Shown here: positions 33,967 through 43,601 of the stretch, piece by piece
How positions within the stretch are numbered: the stretch's first letter is position 1
How the letters are laid out: every line of letters begins with the position of its first letter
NCBI RefSeq assembly: GCF_033878955.1
Contig: NZ_CP138858.1
Location: forward strand, 3,065,001-3,129,000
Reading direction: 5' to 3'
DNA length: 64,000 bases
Source: Coraliomargarita algicola
GTDB taxonomy: Bacteria; Verrucomicrobiota; Verrucomicrobiia; Opitutales; Coraliomargaritaceae
Made by a program: the position numbers and the translations under genes
The notes under the pieces: model-generated
The model's input: only the letters and a program-made list of their open reading frames with translations
Databases searched by the model: none
What the model was told of the DNA's origin: nothing

Positions 33967-35832
33967 ATGGACATTGCAATTGTCACTGGAGCCGAGACCC
34001 CACTCGGGCTCAGCCTTATTCAACGCTTGGTTCGCCAAGGTTATCGCGTTCACGGAATCGGAAACAATTTTTCCAAAGTTACTTTCGCGGACCCCCAGTT
34101 TTTCGCCTATCCGGTGGATCTGAGTAATCTGACTGCGGTCACCGAGACCATGGCTAAGATCCTGGAAGGAGAGAAATCGCTGGATCTGTTGATCCATGCG
34201 ATTGACGTCACGCCTGGTGCGGCTTTTGAGAAACTGCCCGTGGGGAATCTGGAGGCTATTTTGAAGATTGGCCTGCTGGGCCCGGTGATGCTGACGCGTT
34301 TGGCGCTGCCGAATTTACTGCGTTTTCGCGGGCAGTTGATCAACGTGATCCCTGCGAATAAGAGCGGTGCACCTGCCAGCGCGGTCAACGCTCTATTGGA
34401 GGGGGGGCTGCGTGAGATGAATCGTGCGCTGTTTGATCGTGCACGTGATGCGGGGCTGCGAGTCACGAATCTGGTGCTACGGCAGAACCCAGAGCCTGAT
34501 GCGCTTTCTGTTAAGAGCAGTGAGCAGACGCATATCGATCTCGAGGACGTCGCTCGCGCGGTCGAGCACCTGCTGGACCCCAATTTTGCCAATGTGCCTG
34601 CGGAGTTAGTGTTGCATCCGCGCACCAGTGCGCACGCCGACCAGGTTTTACCGGAAGTGCCGATGGCGCTGGATCCTTACAGTGAGATTGTGCTGCCGCC
34701 GCAGGCTTATTGCCCGCCGGAGCAGCCTAAGATTCCGACTCAGCCCAAGGAGCGAGTCGAGCGCACGATACCTTACACCGACGAGGAGATGGAGGATAAG
34801 ATCGCTGCTGCAATTGAGGATTTTGAAGCGCATCCCGAGCGCTACGAGCCTTCGTCTCGGCCAGAGCGTAAACCGCGGCCTGAGCGCAAGCCGAAGCAAG
34901 ATCGTCAGCCGCGGCCTGAATCGGCTGCATCGCAATCTGAGCCCGAGGGACGGTCCGAACCGGAGCAGGAATCAAATCGCGATGCGCAGGATTCCGGCAA
35001 TAGCAAACGACGCCGTGGCCGACGCCGGGGTGGGCGTAATCGCAACCGCGATCGCGAGTCCAACGAGGCGGAGCAGCCAAATTCTCAATCTCAGCAGGAG
35101 GGAGGCCAGTCGGCGCAATCAGGTGACTCATCGCATGGGCAGCCAGAACAGCCTAAGCCAAACCCGCATGCTCAGGAGACTGTGCAGGCGGCAAGTGGGG
35201 GGACGGGTGAGTCTCAACATGCATCCGCGGAGTCGCGGGGAGATTCCGCGCCACAGTCTCACTCCGATTCGCATGGCCAGACAGCCTCGGCTAAGCCCAA
35301 GCGTAAAAGCCGCAGAGGCCGCTCGCGTGTGGAGCCTAAACCTTTATTAGAGGCGCGGATTGATACCGAGTCTGAATTTTTGTCCAAGCCAGACCCGCGG
35401 CCACAGCGTAGAGGTCGTACTCGCCCGGAGTCCAAGTCGAAGTCCTCTGCGAGTGCATCGCCCGCGCCCGCACCTGTAGCTGCGCCGGCTCCTGTGCCTG
35501 CACCGGCCCCTGTGACAGTGGCTGATTCCAAGCCATTGCCTCGCGACGAGGTCCAAGAGTCTGAAGGGGCACGGGCGCCCAAGAAAAAAGCCGCCAAAAA
35601 GAAGGCACGTAAGAAGACCGCTTCCAAGGAGACGGCTTCGCAGGTGGAGACGGCAGGCAGCCCCAGTGGGGACTCGGCTGTGGTGGACGACGCGCCGGTG
35701 AAGAAGAAGGCCGCCAAAAAAGCGGCGAAGAAAGCGACTAAAAAGGCGGCCAAGAAATCTGCAGCTAAAAAGGCGACCAAGAAGGCGGCCAAGAAAAAGG
35801 CTGTGAAAAAGGTGAGCCCTGAGGCGGAGTAG
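33967..35832 (+). CDS. SDR-like Rossmann protein lacking the catalytic Tyr/Lys, with a histone-H1-like Lys/Ala tail
   Basis: The start is the ATG at 33967 (MDIAIVTGAETPLGLSLIQR); a TTG at 33910 is also in frame. Residues 1-225 are a short-chain dehydrogenase fold with the TGAETPLG nucleotide loop, LLIHAIDVTPGAAF, and strand LINVIPANKSG. Where active enzymes have YxxxK this protein reads APASAVNALLEGG, so both catalytic residues appear lost. From about residue 265 the chain is disordered: RPERKPRPERKPKQDRQ, RRRGRRRGGRNRNRDR, Gln/Ser/Glu-rich stretches, a Pro/Ala hinge, and a final 90 residues of KKAAKKAAKKATKKAAKK-type repeats. That tail resembles bacterial histone-H1-like proteins and should bind DNA or RNA. 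Confidence 0.85.
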   Translation: MDIAIVTGAETPLGLSLIQRLVRQGYRVHGIGNNFSKVTFADPQFFAYPVDLSNLTAVTETMAKILEGEKSLDLLIHAIDVTPGAAFEKLPVGNLEAILKIGLLGPVMLTRLALPNLLRFRGQLINVIPANKSGAPASAVNALLEGGLREMNRALFDRARDAGLRVTNLVLRQNPEPDALSVKSSEQTHIDLEDVARAVEHLLDPNFANVPAELVLHPRTSAHADQVLPEVPMALDPYSEIVLPPQAYCPPEQPKIPTQPKERVERTIPYTDEEMEDKIAAAIEDFEAHPERYEPSSRPERKPRPERKPKQDRQPRPESAASQSEPEGRSEPEQESNRDAQDSGNSKRRRGRRRGGRNRNRDRESNEAEQPNSQSQQEGGQSAQSGDSSHGQPEQPKPNPHAQETVQAASGGTGESQHASAESRGDSAPQSHSDSHGQTASAKPKRKSRRGRSRVEPKPLLEARIDTESEFLSKPDPRPQRRGRTRPESKSKSSASASPAPAPVAAPAPVPAPAPVTVADSKPLPRDEVQESEGARAPKKKAAKKKARKKTASKETASQVETAGSPSGDSAVVDDAPVKKKAAKKAAKKATKKAAKKSAAKKATKKAAKKKAVKKVSPEAE

Positions 35833-35841
35833 TCCGGCAGT

Positions 35842-36357
35842 TTACAGCACCGCGTCGATGGCGCGGATGGCTTCGCCGAAACGGGCGGTTGGATCGCCGC
35901 GGAGTTCCACGTAGGGGAGTTGCAGCTTGTCGAGTGTCTCTTTGAATTTCGCCTGTAATTCCGCACGGGCAGCGGGGCTATCGCGCTGGCCGGGGTCGTC
36001 TTGCCACTCGATACCCTGCGGACAGCAGAGCAGGTAGAGGGTGTAATCGCGCTGTAGGAAGCACTCGTTGACCCAGTCGATCACTTCGTTGAAGTAGTGG
36101 TTCGCGTAGATGATGGATGAGAGCAAGTTGGTGTCGTGTAGGATCAGTCGCTTGGCTTTGTCGTGGCAGGCGTCTTCAGTGGCAATTTGCCCTTTAGCGA
36201 TAGGCTCCAGATCCTCGCGTGTGAGTTCGCGACCAATGTGGTCGACGTAGTCGCGTACGTATTCCGCGGTCCAGGGCTCGCCGTAGTAGCCAGAGAGCGC
36301 CTGGGTGAGCGTGCTCTTGCCGGTACATTCGGCTCCAGTGAGGACGATACGTTTCAT
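35842..36357 (-). CDS. NadR-type ribosylnicotinamide kinase (AAA ATPase)
   Basis: The 171-residue protein has a P-loop (VLTGAECTGKSTLTQAL), EYVRDYVDHIG, and DTNLLSSIIYANHYF, as in the C-terminal kinase domain of NadR, which phosphorylates nicotinamide riboside to NMN. The adenylyltransferase and helix-turn-helix domains of full NadR are absent. Its start overlaps the pnuC stop by 4 bases, and pairing with a nicotinamide riboside transporter strongly supports the role: trapping imported riboside as NMN for NAD synthesis. Confidence 0.88.
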   Translation of the reverse strand: MKRIVLTGAECTGKSTLTQALSGYYGEPWTAEYVRDYVDHIGRELTREDLEPIAKGQIATEDACHDKAKRLILHDTNLLSSIIYANHYFNEVIDWVNECFLQRDYTLYLLCCPQGIEWQDDPGQRDSPAARAELQAKFKETLDKLQLPYVELRGDPTARFGEAIRAIDAVL

Positions 36358-36983
36358 GTGGATGATTGGGAGCTTGGGTTTTGAGCGGCCAAGGCAGTGA
36401 TTTTAGCTTTCCATTCGATCCAGCCCTTGATCGCTAAAATAATAAATACGACAAAGAGCACCACGCTGGGCCAGATGCGGTCGTTGAAGAAGAAGACCAG
36501 GTAAATGACATCGGAGAGAATCCAGAAGATCCAGTTCTCGATATGCTTACGGCTAAGCATCCATTGCGCTGCGAAGGCGCAGGAGGTGGCGAAGGCGTCG
36601 TAGTAAGGTAGTCGTGCCTCACCAGTGGAGGCGAGGAGCCAGCCGATCCCGAGGGTGCCGATGCCGATGCAGAGTGCCACCAAGCCGCGCTGCTTGGCGG
36701 GCATGTGAGAGATTTGGATTTCGCTGCCGCTGTGCTTGTTTTCAGGCTTCGTCCACTTATACCAGCCGTAGCCCGCGATTGCGACAAAGACGACGTTCAT
36801 GCCGCCGAAGGCGTAGTAGCCTTCGCGAAAGCTAATATAGACGTAGGAGGTGTAGCACAGAATGAACAGTAGCCACGCGAGCGTCTTCTCTTTGACGCTT
36901 AGGTAGACGCCTATGATGCCTGCCAGCATTGCGAACCAGTCGATCAGACCGATTTCGCTCATTTGAGACACAAAGTCGTCCAT
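36354..36983 (-). CDS. pnuC: Nicotinamide riboside transporter PnuC
   Basis: PnuC is an inner-membrane facilitator for nicotinamide riboside. The 209 residues form about seven helices with IDWFAMLAGIIGVYLSVKEK, the WYKWTKPE loop and the C-terminal IENWIFWILSDVIYLVFFF motif with conserved Trp/Asn. It overlaps the kinase gene by 4 bases; the kinase traps the imported substrate. Dabb and thrH genes lie just upstream on the same strand (8 and 21 base gaps), so all four may be one transcript. Confidence 0.93.
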   Translation of the reverse strand: MDDFVSQMSEIGLIDWFAMLAGIIGVYLSVKEKTLAWLLFILCYTSYVYISFREGYYAFGGMNVVFVAIAGYGWYKWTKPENKHSGSEIQISHMPAKQRGLVALCIGIGTLGIGWLLASTGEARLPYYDAFATSCAFAAQWMLSRKHIENWIFWILSDVIYLVFFFNDRIWPSVVLFVVFIILAIKGWIEWKAKITALAAQNPSSQSST

Positions 36984-36991
36984 TTAGGAAG

Positions 36992-37291
36992 TTATTCGGC
37001 GTCGTAAACTTTGACCTTTTTCCACTGTTCTTTGTGAGCAGCGATAAAGGCCTGATGCGTCTCATGGGCCTGGTAGGCATCATGAGCCGCTACATCTTTG
37101 AGGATGACGGTCAGGCAAAAGTCGTAGCTGGTGTCGAGCACGGGGCGCTCTGCGGTGTGTGCCGGGCTGCCGACGTAGACGGCATCCGCAACATCGATTG
37201 TCTTTAGGCTCTCCAGGCCCATCCGAAATTCGGTGATTTGGGCACCGTCGAGGTCTTTTCTTAACCAGAAGAATACTGTGTGAACTAGCAT
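36992..37291 (-). CDS. Dabb (stress-responsive alpha/beta barrel) domain protein
   Basis: The 99-residue protein matches the Dabb fold: MLVHTVFFWLRKDL start, a central VGSPAHTAERPVLDTSYDFCL and a C-terminal AYQAHETHQAFIAAHKEQWKKVKVYD. Dabb proteins are small dimeric ferredoxin-like barrels with varied or unknown roles. It lies between thrH and pnuC in a likely operon; no functional link to NAD salvage is evident. Confidence 0.88.
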   Translation of the reverse strand: MLVHTVFFWLRKDLDGAQITEFRMGLESLKTIDVADAVYVGSPAHTAERPVLDTSYDFCLTVILKDVAAHDAYQAHETHQAFIAAHKEQWKKVKVYDAE

Positions 37292-37312
37292 GATGTTTAT
37301 TGTTTGGGGGGG

Positions 37313-37912
37313 TTAAAGAATGCCTTCGATGATTTGGCGAAGTTCCGCGTGATTACGTGCGACAGGGAGCTCGGGGCGCTCGGTCGTGAGACGCTCCGGT
37401 GGGCAGTAGAGTGCACGGTTGTGGGCGACATCGATCATGGAGAGGTCGTTATAAGAGTCGCCGGCTGCGAAGGTGTCGAAGTTGAGCGCCTTGAAGGCCT
37501 CCACTGCCTTGCGCTTGTGGTCCTTGAGGCGGAGCGCGTAGTCGGCGATGCGGTCTGTCTCATCGATCACCAGATCGTGGCAGAATAGGGTCGGATGCCC
37601 CAGCTTGGCCATGAGTGGGCCCGCGAATTGACGGAAGGTATCGGAGAGGATGACCAGGCGCGTCTGGGAGGTGACCCACTCGACAAATTCCACTGCGCCC
37701 GGCAGTGGGTCGAGGGTGCCGATGACCTCCTCAATGTCGGAGAGTTTGAAGCCTTCCTTGTCGAGAATGTCCAAGCGGTAGCGCATCAATACATCATAGT
37801 CCGGCTCATCACGGGTCGTGCGCTTGAGCGCTTCGATTCCGGTTTTTTCCGCAAATGCGATCCAAATCTCGGGGATCAACACCCCTTCCAAGTCTAGGCA
37901 AACGATATTCAT
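37313..37912 (-). CDS. thrH: Phosphoserine phosphatase/homoserine phosphotransferase ThrH
   Basis: ThrH is a HAD-superfamily enzyme with phosphoserine phosphatase activity that can transfer the phosphate to homoserine. The 199 residues show CLDLEGVLIPEIWIAFAEKTG (HAD motif I with DxE, typical of ThrH rather than DxD), TTRDEPDYDVLM, VILSDTFRQFAGPL (motif II) and FAAGDSYNDLSMI (motif III/IV). Length matches the family. It is the first gene of the minus-strand cluster running to 35842. Confidence 0.93.
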   Translation of the reverse strand: MNIVCLDLEGVLIPEIWIAFAEKTGIEALKRTTRDEPDYDVLMRYRLDILDKEGFKLSDIEEVIGTLDPLPGAVEFVEWVTSQTRLVILSDTFRQFAGPLMAKLGHPTLFCHDLVIDETDRIADYALRLKDHKRKAVEAFKALNFDTFAAGDSYNDLSMIDVAHNRALYCPPERLTTERPELPVARNHAELRQIIEGIL

Positions 37913-38037
37913 GCCTACTAAACGGCTAGAATCGGCCTTAGAGTCAATCTCTTAGTCATGTCTACTCGTGTAAGGTCTGCGGAGAGAGGCGATAGATCGG
38001 CCTTGCTTTGAATTGCGTTAGGTGCATAACGGTCTTT

Positions 38038-40413
38038 ATGCTATTTAGGTGCTTTACCCCTTCTTTGTGCCTGTTCGTCGGCTTGCTTTCAGCATCGTAT
38101 TCAAAGTCACCTGCGCGAGCCTCATTGGTTGAATTGAGTGATTCAGCTTTATTTTCTTATATGGCAAAGCCCGGGCGCGCGCCGCAGGTGCCCCGCTCGG
38201 AGCCGAGTGAGCCCCAGTGGCTGCCGGCAGATTTTTGGCAGCTGAGTCCCGCAGAGAGTATGCGGCTCTGGATCGACCAAAGTCGTAGCGCGGCACATCG
38301 GGCGAAATTTGATCTCGTGCTTGAGCCGACAGAGGCGGCTTTGACACCCTTGCGTTTGTCATTGGATGATTCGCCCTCGCAGTGTTATTCGACGGGGTCG
38401 CGTCATTACTACGTCAGTTTTGCGGATGGCGATGCTTACTTTGCTTCGGGTCAAGTGCGTACGCCGGGCGGTGCTCGACTCTACGATGCGGTCTTTTCGC
38501 CTACGAAGTATGAACTGACTTTTGCGACACTCGATGCATCGATGGCACAGGCTGTGAGTGCTCGGATCGGGAGTTTACCGCAGATTCAGGTGGAGTATCG
38601 CCAGGATTATGAGCGGCCGAAACGAAGTTCGATGAGTTCTGCTTGGTCCTCGGCCGATGGTCGGGGCTATCTGCAGCTATGGGCGACTGCGGCACCAGAC
38701 ATGCCGATTGTTTGGTCGGGGACGCTTTGGAATTGGGGCGTGGAGCTGGCGAAGCGAATAAATTTCAAAATCGATCAGGAGGTCAGGCTTAATTATGCTA
38801 ATTCATTGCTGACGCGTGTGCTGCCGCAGCATGTGGATCTCTCTTCTGCAGAGACGGATGAGGCAATTGAGGCTACCGTGCTTGCGATTTTAAATCGTTA
38901 TGTGGCTGATGCGAGCGCGATGTCGCAGCCTGTTGTTCAGATCGCGGTGGAGGTGGCGGGCGAGCGGGGTGTGGCTGTGGCGCGGTCTCAAATCGAGTCC
39001 ATCTTATCAGACGCTGCTTTGCCGGCGTCGGATACCAGTGCATTGCTGGCGGAAAAGGAATCGCTGCAGCAGGCGATTTGGGCGATTGCGCCGAAGTTGA
39101 AAGATTATGGAGTGCGTTATGGCCAATCAACTTCGCACATTCCAGAAGCGCAGGTGTTGATTGAGCAACGAGCGCTCCTGCTCGCTCAACTCAAAGCGAT
39201 TGAGGTGAGCGTGGAAGATCAAGAGCGCTTTTCATTTCGCCAGTCTTTGCAAGGTGCGCTACTGAAGCTTGAGTTGGCTGAGGATGTGGATGCATTGAAA
39301 ACCTGGGTCTTGGAGGAGCGCTATGGGGCTCGTTGGGCACTGCGGCGCCTGCATGCGCACTATCCGGCTGCCTATGCGGAAGTGTTGGAAAGCAGCCTCC
39401 AGCGGGGGGATCATCAAGAGCCGGGGGAGGTGTTGAATCGAATCTATATAGCCGATCGAGCGCGGGGTGTGCGGCTCGCTCAGCAGTGGATTGATACGAC
39501 GGATGAGGATGCACTTTTCGTGGATTGCTTTCAAATATTGCAGCGTGCGGATGCGATGCCTGATGAGTCCGCTCAGGTGGCGCGCCTCATACGTTTGATA
39601 CGCGCGGATTATACCAACAATTACTTGCGTGCACGTGCGCTCAATTTGCTGGTGCCGCAAAAAGAGCCGATGCGTTATACGGATCTTTCGGTTGATGCGG
39701 CCTTGCTCTATGTGATCGACCCCAAGGCAAACGGCTTTCCTGATCCAGGCTATAATTATACGAATGCGTCGATCAACTTGATCGAACGAGATGCCGCTCG
39801 CTATTATCCTCTTGTAATGCGGCATGTGGATTTAGTGAAGATGCCCCATCAAAAGGAGCATTTTCTTGTTCAGCTTGCGAGCTACGCCGAAGAGCTGCGC
39901 CCGGAAGACCGTCAGGCCTGTTTTGATTGGGTGCGTAAAGAACTGCGCTTTACGCAGAGTAATGTGAATAGTTTGTTGTGGATCGTTTGGCGTAATGACT
40001 GGCGGATCTTGACGCCTGAGTTGCGTGCCATGGCGACCGAGAGCGTCGGCGAGGAGGAATCGGAGGATGCCGTCTATGGCAACACAGAGACGCGGGCGAT
40101 ATCGGGGCGCTTCCATTTGGCGCGGCAGATCTTGGCTCTCTGGTCGGAGCCCGATCCGATGACTTGTGCGAAGCTTTATATCGCATTTGCTTATCAGCAC
40201 GGTTTCCAAATAAGCACGAATGGTGAGGGACGCTCCGCTGCGCCGTTGCGAGCGACTTTTTTGCCCGCTTTGGCACGATTGGATGCCGCCGAGCGCGCTG
40301 AGTTGGTCGATTATTCGTCCTGGTGTCAGCAACAGGCCGCGTTGAGTTCAGTTAAGAAAGAGCGCATAACTCAGCTGCATGCGAATTTCGTTCATATGAT
40401 CTTGGAAAGATAA
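38038..40413 (+). CDS. Large exported protein of unknown function
   Basis: From the ATG at 38038 the protein has 791 residues and begins with a signal peptide (MLFRCFTPSLCLFVGLLSASYS). The rest is soluble, mixed in the first 250 residues (SRHYYVSFADGDAYFASGQV, YLQLWATAAP) and mostly helical later, reminiscent of a helical-repeat protein. I recognise no domain. A TTG at 38008 is also in frame. It lies 115 bases before secA; both are forward, but a link is unproven. Composition is like its neighbours, so it is probably a lineage-specific envelope protein. Confidence 0.7.
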   Translation: MLFRCFTPSLCLFVGLLSASYSKSPARASLVELSDSALFSYMAKPGRAPQVPRSEPSEPQWLPADFWQLSPAESMRLWIDQSRSAAHRAKFDLVLEPTEAALTPLRLSLDDSPSQCYSTGSRHYYVSFADGDAYFASGQVRTPGGARLYDAVFSPTKYELTFATLDASMAQAVSARIGSLPQIQVEYRQDYERPKRSSMSSAWSSADGRGYLQLWATAAPDMPIVWSGTLWNWGVELAKRINFKIDQEVRLNYANSLLTRVLPQHVDLSSAETDEAIEATVLAILNRYVADASAMSQPVVQIAVEVAGERGVAVARSQIESILSDAALPASDTSALLAEKESLQQAIWAIAPKLKDYGVRYGQSTSHIPEAQVLIEQRALLLAQLKAIEVSVEDQERFSFRQSLQGALLKLELAEDVDALKTWVLEERYGARWALRRLHAHYPAAYAEVLESSLQRGDHQEPGEVLNRIYIADRARGVRLAQQWIDTTDEDALFVDCFQILQRADAMPDESAQVARLIRLIRADYTNNYLRARALNLLVPQKEPMRYTDLSVDAALLYVIDPKANGFPDPGYNYTNASINLIERDAARYYPLVMRHVDLVKMPHQKEHFLVQLASYAEELRPEDRQACFDWVRKELRFTQSNVNSLLWIVWRNDWRILTPELRAMATESVGEEESEDAVYGNTETRAISGRFHLARQILALWSEPDPMTCAKLYIAFAYQHGFQISTNGEGRSAAPLRATFLPALARLDAAERAELVDYSSWCQQQAALSSVKKERITQLHANFVHMILER

Positions 40414-40528
40414 GACTCTTGCCAGCCATCGTGATTTTTACCATTTTGGCCACTTTTTCGCATTTCGAGTGTCCTCTATGAGCTCGAACTTCGCGTAATT
40501 CTTATTTCAAACGCAGCTAACAGGTCTC

Positions 40529-43500
40529 ATGATCTCATCTATTCTAAAGAAATTCTCTGGTCGTCACTACGGTAAATACCTCAAGAAGTGTCAGCCCATC
40601 ATCGAGCGTATCAACGCTTACGAAGTGGAGTATCAATCGCTCACCGATGAGCAACTTCGTGCGAAGACGGCCGAATTCATGAAGCGCAACCAAGAGGGGG
40701 GCGAGAGCCTCGACGATCTGTTGCCCGAGGCCTTTGCAGCGGTGAAGAGCGCGGCGCGTCGCATGTGTGGCCAAAGCTACGATGTCTGTGGACACCAACT
40801 GCCCTGGGAGATGGTGCACTACGACGTGCAGTTTATCGGTGGTATCGCACTCCACGAAAAGCGTATCGCGGAAATGGCGACGGGTGAAGGTAAGACTCTG
40901 GTTTCGACCTGCCCGCTGTATTTAAATGCGTTGAGCGGACGTAATTGTCAGTTGATCACCGTCAATGACTACCTGGCTCGCCGTGACTCCGAGTGGATGG
41001 GGCACCTGTTCCGTTTCCTAGGGCTGACAGTCGGCTGTATCCAAAATAGCATGGACCCGCAGACGCGTCGTGAGATGTATAATTGCAACATCACCTACGG
41101 CACTGCTTCCGAGTTCGGCTTCGACTACTTGCGCGATAATGGGATGACCAGTCGCAAGGAAGACCAAGTGCAGCGCGATCACTACTTCTGTATTATTGAC
41201 GAAGTGGACTCTATTTTGGTCGATGAGGCGCGCACGCCCTTGATTATTTCCGGTCCGATGCAGGATGACAACCCTTTGCCCTTTCACGAGGTCAAGCCCA
41301 GCATTCAGAACCTCTTTTCGCAGCAGCAGTCCTTTTGTAACAGGCTGGTCGCCGAGGCCAAGACTGTGTTGGAAGACGATAGCGCCAGTCAAGATGCCAA
41401 GCAAGAGGCGGTGTCCAAGCTCTATCAGGTCAAGCTGGGCATGCCGAAGAACAAGCAGTTTCACCGTCTCAACGAGGTGCCCGCGATTCGCCGTGCCGTT
41501 GACAAGTTCGACCTGGAGATGAACAGCGACTTCAACAAAGAGCAACGCTATGCACTCAAGGAGGCGCTCTACTACGTGATCGACGAGAAGCAGCAACAGG
41601 CCGACCTCACCGAAAAGGGGCGCACCTTGATGAGCCCCGACGATCCGGACGCCTTCATGCTGCCCGACTTGCCGACCCAGTTTATCGAAATCGATAAGCA
41701 AGAGGCCCTTTCTCCCGAGGAGAAGCAGCATGCCAAGCAGCAAGCCGAAACCATTTTTCAGACGACCAGCGAGCGCATCCACTGCATCAGTCAGTTGCTG
41801 CGTGCCTACAGTCTCTACGAGCGTGACAAGGAATATGTGGTGCAAGAGGGCAAGGTCAACATCGTCGACCAAAACACCGGTCGTGTCATGCCCGGTCGCC
41901 GCTGGTCCGATGGCCTTCACCAAGCAGTGGAAGCCAAAGAGAATTGCACCATCGAGAAGGAGACCAAGACTTACGCCACGGTTACGATTCAGAATTACTT
42001 CCGCATGTATGACAAGCTGGCTGGCATGACGGGCACCGCGGAAACAGAAGCCTCCGAGTTTCACGAAATTTACGGCCTCTCGGTGATGGTGATTCCCACC
42101 AACAAGCCGAACATTCGCAAAGACCTCAACGACGTCGTCTTCAAGACACGTCGTGAAAAGTTTAATGCGGTCATCGACCAGATTAAGGACGCGAACAAGA
42201 CCGGGCAGCCTGTGCTGGTTGGCACCGCGTCGGTGGAAGCCTCTGAACTGCTCTCCCGCATGCTCAAGCGCAGCAAGATCGTGCACAGCGTGTTGAACGC
42301 CAAATTTCACGCCCAAGAAGCTGAAATCGTCGCCAATGCTGGTCAAAAGGGGGCCGTTACCATCGCCACCAATATGGCGGGTCGTGGCACGGATATCAAA
42401 CTCGGGCCAGGCGTGGACGAGCTCGGTGGCCTCTTCGTGATCGGCACCGAGCGTCACGAATCCCGCCGGATCGACCGCCAGTTGCGTGGTCGTTGTGCCC
42501 GTCAAGGCGACCCCGGTATGTCGAAGTTTTTCGTTTCATTGGAAGACGACCTGATGCGTCTCTTTGCCAATGCAGGCCCGATTTCCCGCATTCTGGAAAA
42601 GTCCATGACCGAGGGCGAAGAGCTGGAACACCCCGCTCTGAACTGGTCGATCGAAAACGCTCAAAAGAAGGTCGAGCAACAAAACTTCTCGATTCGTAAG
42701 CGTTTGCTCCAGTTCGATGACGTGTTGAACACGCAGCGTGAAGTGATCTACGGTCTGCGCAACGATACCATCCATTCCGACACGCCGCGCGAGATCATCT
42801 TCGAAATGATCGATGAGGAGCTCGAAGAGCGCCTCAACACACTCGATGCCGAGAAGTCGGATACCGAGGCGATGGATCGTTTCCTAGGCTGGCTCAATGC
42901 CTACTTCCCGATCGCGCTGAAGGCCGAGGAAATCGAAACGCTGAGTGCAGAAGCGCAGCACGAGCTGATCCTTGGCAAGATCAACGAAGCTTATGATCAA
43001 CGCGAAGAGTTTGAAGACAAAGAAGCCCTCATTGGGCTCGAGCGCTACTTAATCATTCGCTCGCTCAACCGTCGCTGGCAAGATCACTTGACGGAGATGG
43101 AAGAGCTGCGCCGCAGTGTGAACTTGCGCAGTTACGGTCAAAAAGATCCTCTCAACGAATACAAGAGCGAGGCCTACGGCTTCTTCCAGGAGTTGATGAG
43201 TAACGTCCGCACAGAGATTTGTAATTCCGTCTTCCGCAGCGCCACCAGCGCCGAAGCCTTTAACAACATGCTCGCTCGCATGTCGAAGGTGGCACAAGTC
43301 GCCGGCCCCGGCACCGGTAGTGAGCAAAGTGCGGGTGCACTCGCGGGTGCTGCCGCGGCACAGGAGCCACAAGCCGCGGCGCCGCAGAGGCCCGTTGAAC
43401 TGCCCAAGGTCGAGCCCATCCGTCGCGAATTGCCCAAGATCGGTCGCAATGACACGGTGACCATCCGCAAAGGTAGCGAAGAAAAGACTTTGAAGTTTAA

Positions 43501-43552
43501 AAAGGCCGAAGCGATGATCCACACTGATGGTTGGGAGCTGGTGCAGAAGTAA
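40529..43552 (+). CDS. secA: Preprotein translocase ATPase SecA
   Basis: SecA drives Sec-dependent export. The 1007 residues contain the Walker A MATGEGKTLVSTCPLYLNAL, the variable-length nucleotide-binding domain with IIDEVDSILVDEARTPLIISG, TIQNYFRMYDKLAGMTGTA, NMAGRGTDIKLGPGV and GTERHESRRIDRQLRGRCARQGDPG. An insertion of about 100 residues near 41280-41760 (FSQQQSFCNRLVAEAKTVLE onward) lengthens the protein compared with E. coli. The C-terminus ends KAEAMIHTDGWELVQK and lacks the usual Cys-rich zinc/SecB-binding motif. Confidence 0.97.
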   Translation: MISSILKKFSGRHYGKYLKKCQPIIERINAYEVEYQSLTDEQLRAKTAEFMKRNQEGGESLDDLLPEAFAAVKSAARRMCGQSYDVCGHQLPWEMVHYDVQFIGGIALHEKRIAEMATGEGKTLVSTCPLYLNALSGRNCQLITVNDYLARRDSEWMGHLFRFLGLTVGCIQNSMDPQTRREMYNCNITYGTASEFGFDYLRDNGMTSRKEDQVQRDHYFCIIDEVDSILVDEARTPLIISGPMQDDNPLPFHEVKPSIQNLFSQQQSFCNRLVAEAKTVLEDDSASQDAKQEAVSKLYQVKLGMPKNKQFHRLNEVPAIRRAVDKFDLEMNSDFNKEQRYALKEALYYVIDEKQQQADLTEKGRTLMSPDDPDAFMLPDLPTQFIEIDKQEALSPEEKQHAKQQAETIFQTTSERIHCISQLLRAYSLYERDKEYVVQEGKVNIVDQNTGRVMPGRRWSDGLHQAVEAKENCTIEKETKTYATVTIQNYFRMYDKLAGMTGTAETEASEFHEIYGLSVMVIPTNKPNIRKDLNDVVFKTRREKFNAVIDQIKDANKTGQPVLVGTASVEASELLSRMLKRSKIVHSVLNAKFHAQEAEIVANAGQKGAVTIATNMAGRGTDIKLGPGVDELGGLFVIGTERHESRRIDRQLRGRCARQGDPGMSKFFVSLEDDLMRLFANAGPISRILEKSMTEGEELEHPALNWSIENAQKKVEQQNFSIRKRLLQFDDVLNTQREVIYGLRNDTIHSDTPREIIFEMIDEELEERLNTLDAEKSDTEAMDRFLGWLNAYFPIALKAEEIETLSAEAQHELILGKINEAYDQREEFEDKEALIGLERYLIIRSLNRRWQDHLTEMEELRRSVNLRSYGQKDPLNEYKSEAYGFFQELMSNVRTEICNSVFRSATSAEAFNNMLARMSKVAQVAGPGTGSEQSAGALAGAAAAQEPQAAAPQRPVELPKVEPIRRELPKIGRNDTVTIRKGSEEKTLKFKKAEAMIHTDGWELVQK

Positions 43553-43601
43553 GAGTGCTGATTCTTAAGAGCTCAGTAAGACTTGAGGGGCTGAATAAAT
43601 T

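Noticed and set aside
41018..42505. 495-codon open frame antisense to secA
   Set aside because: Fully inside secA on the other strand with no start signal or recognisable domain.
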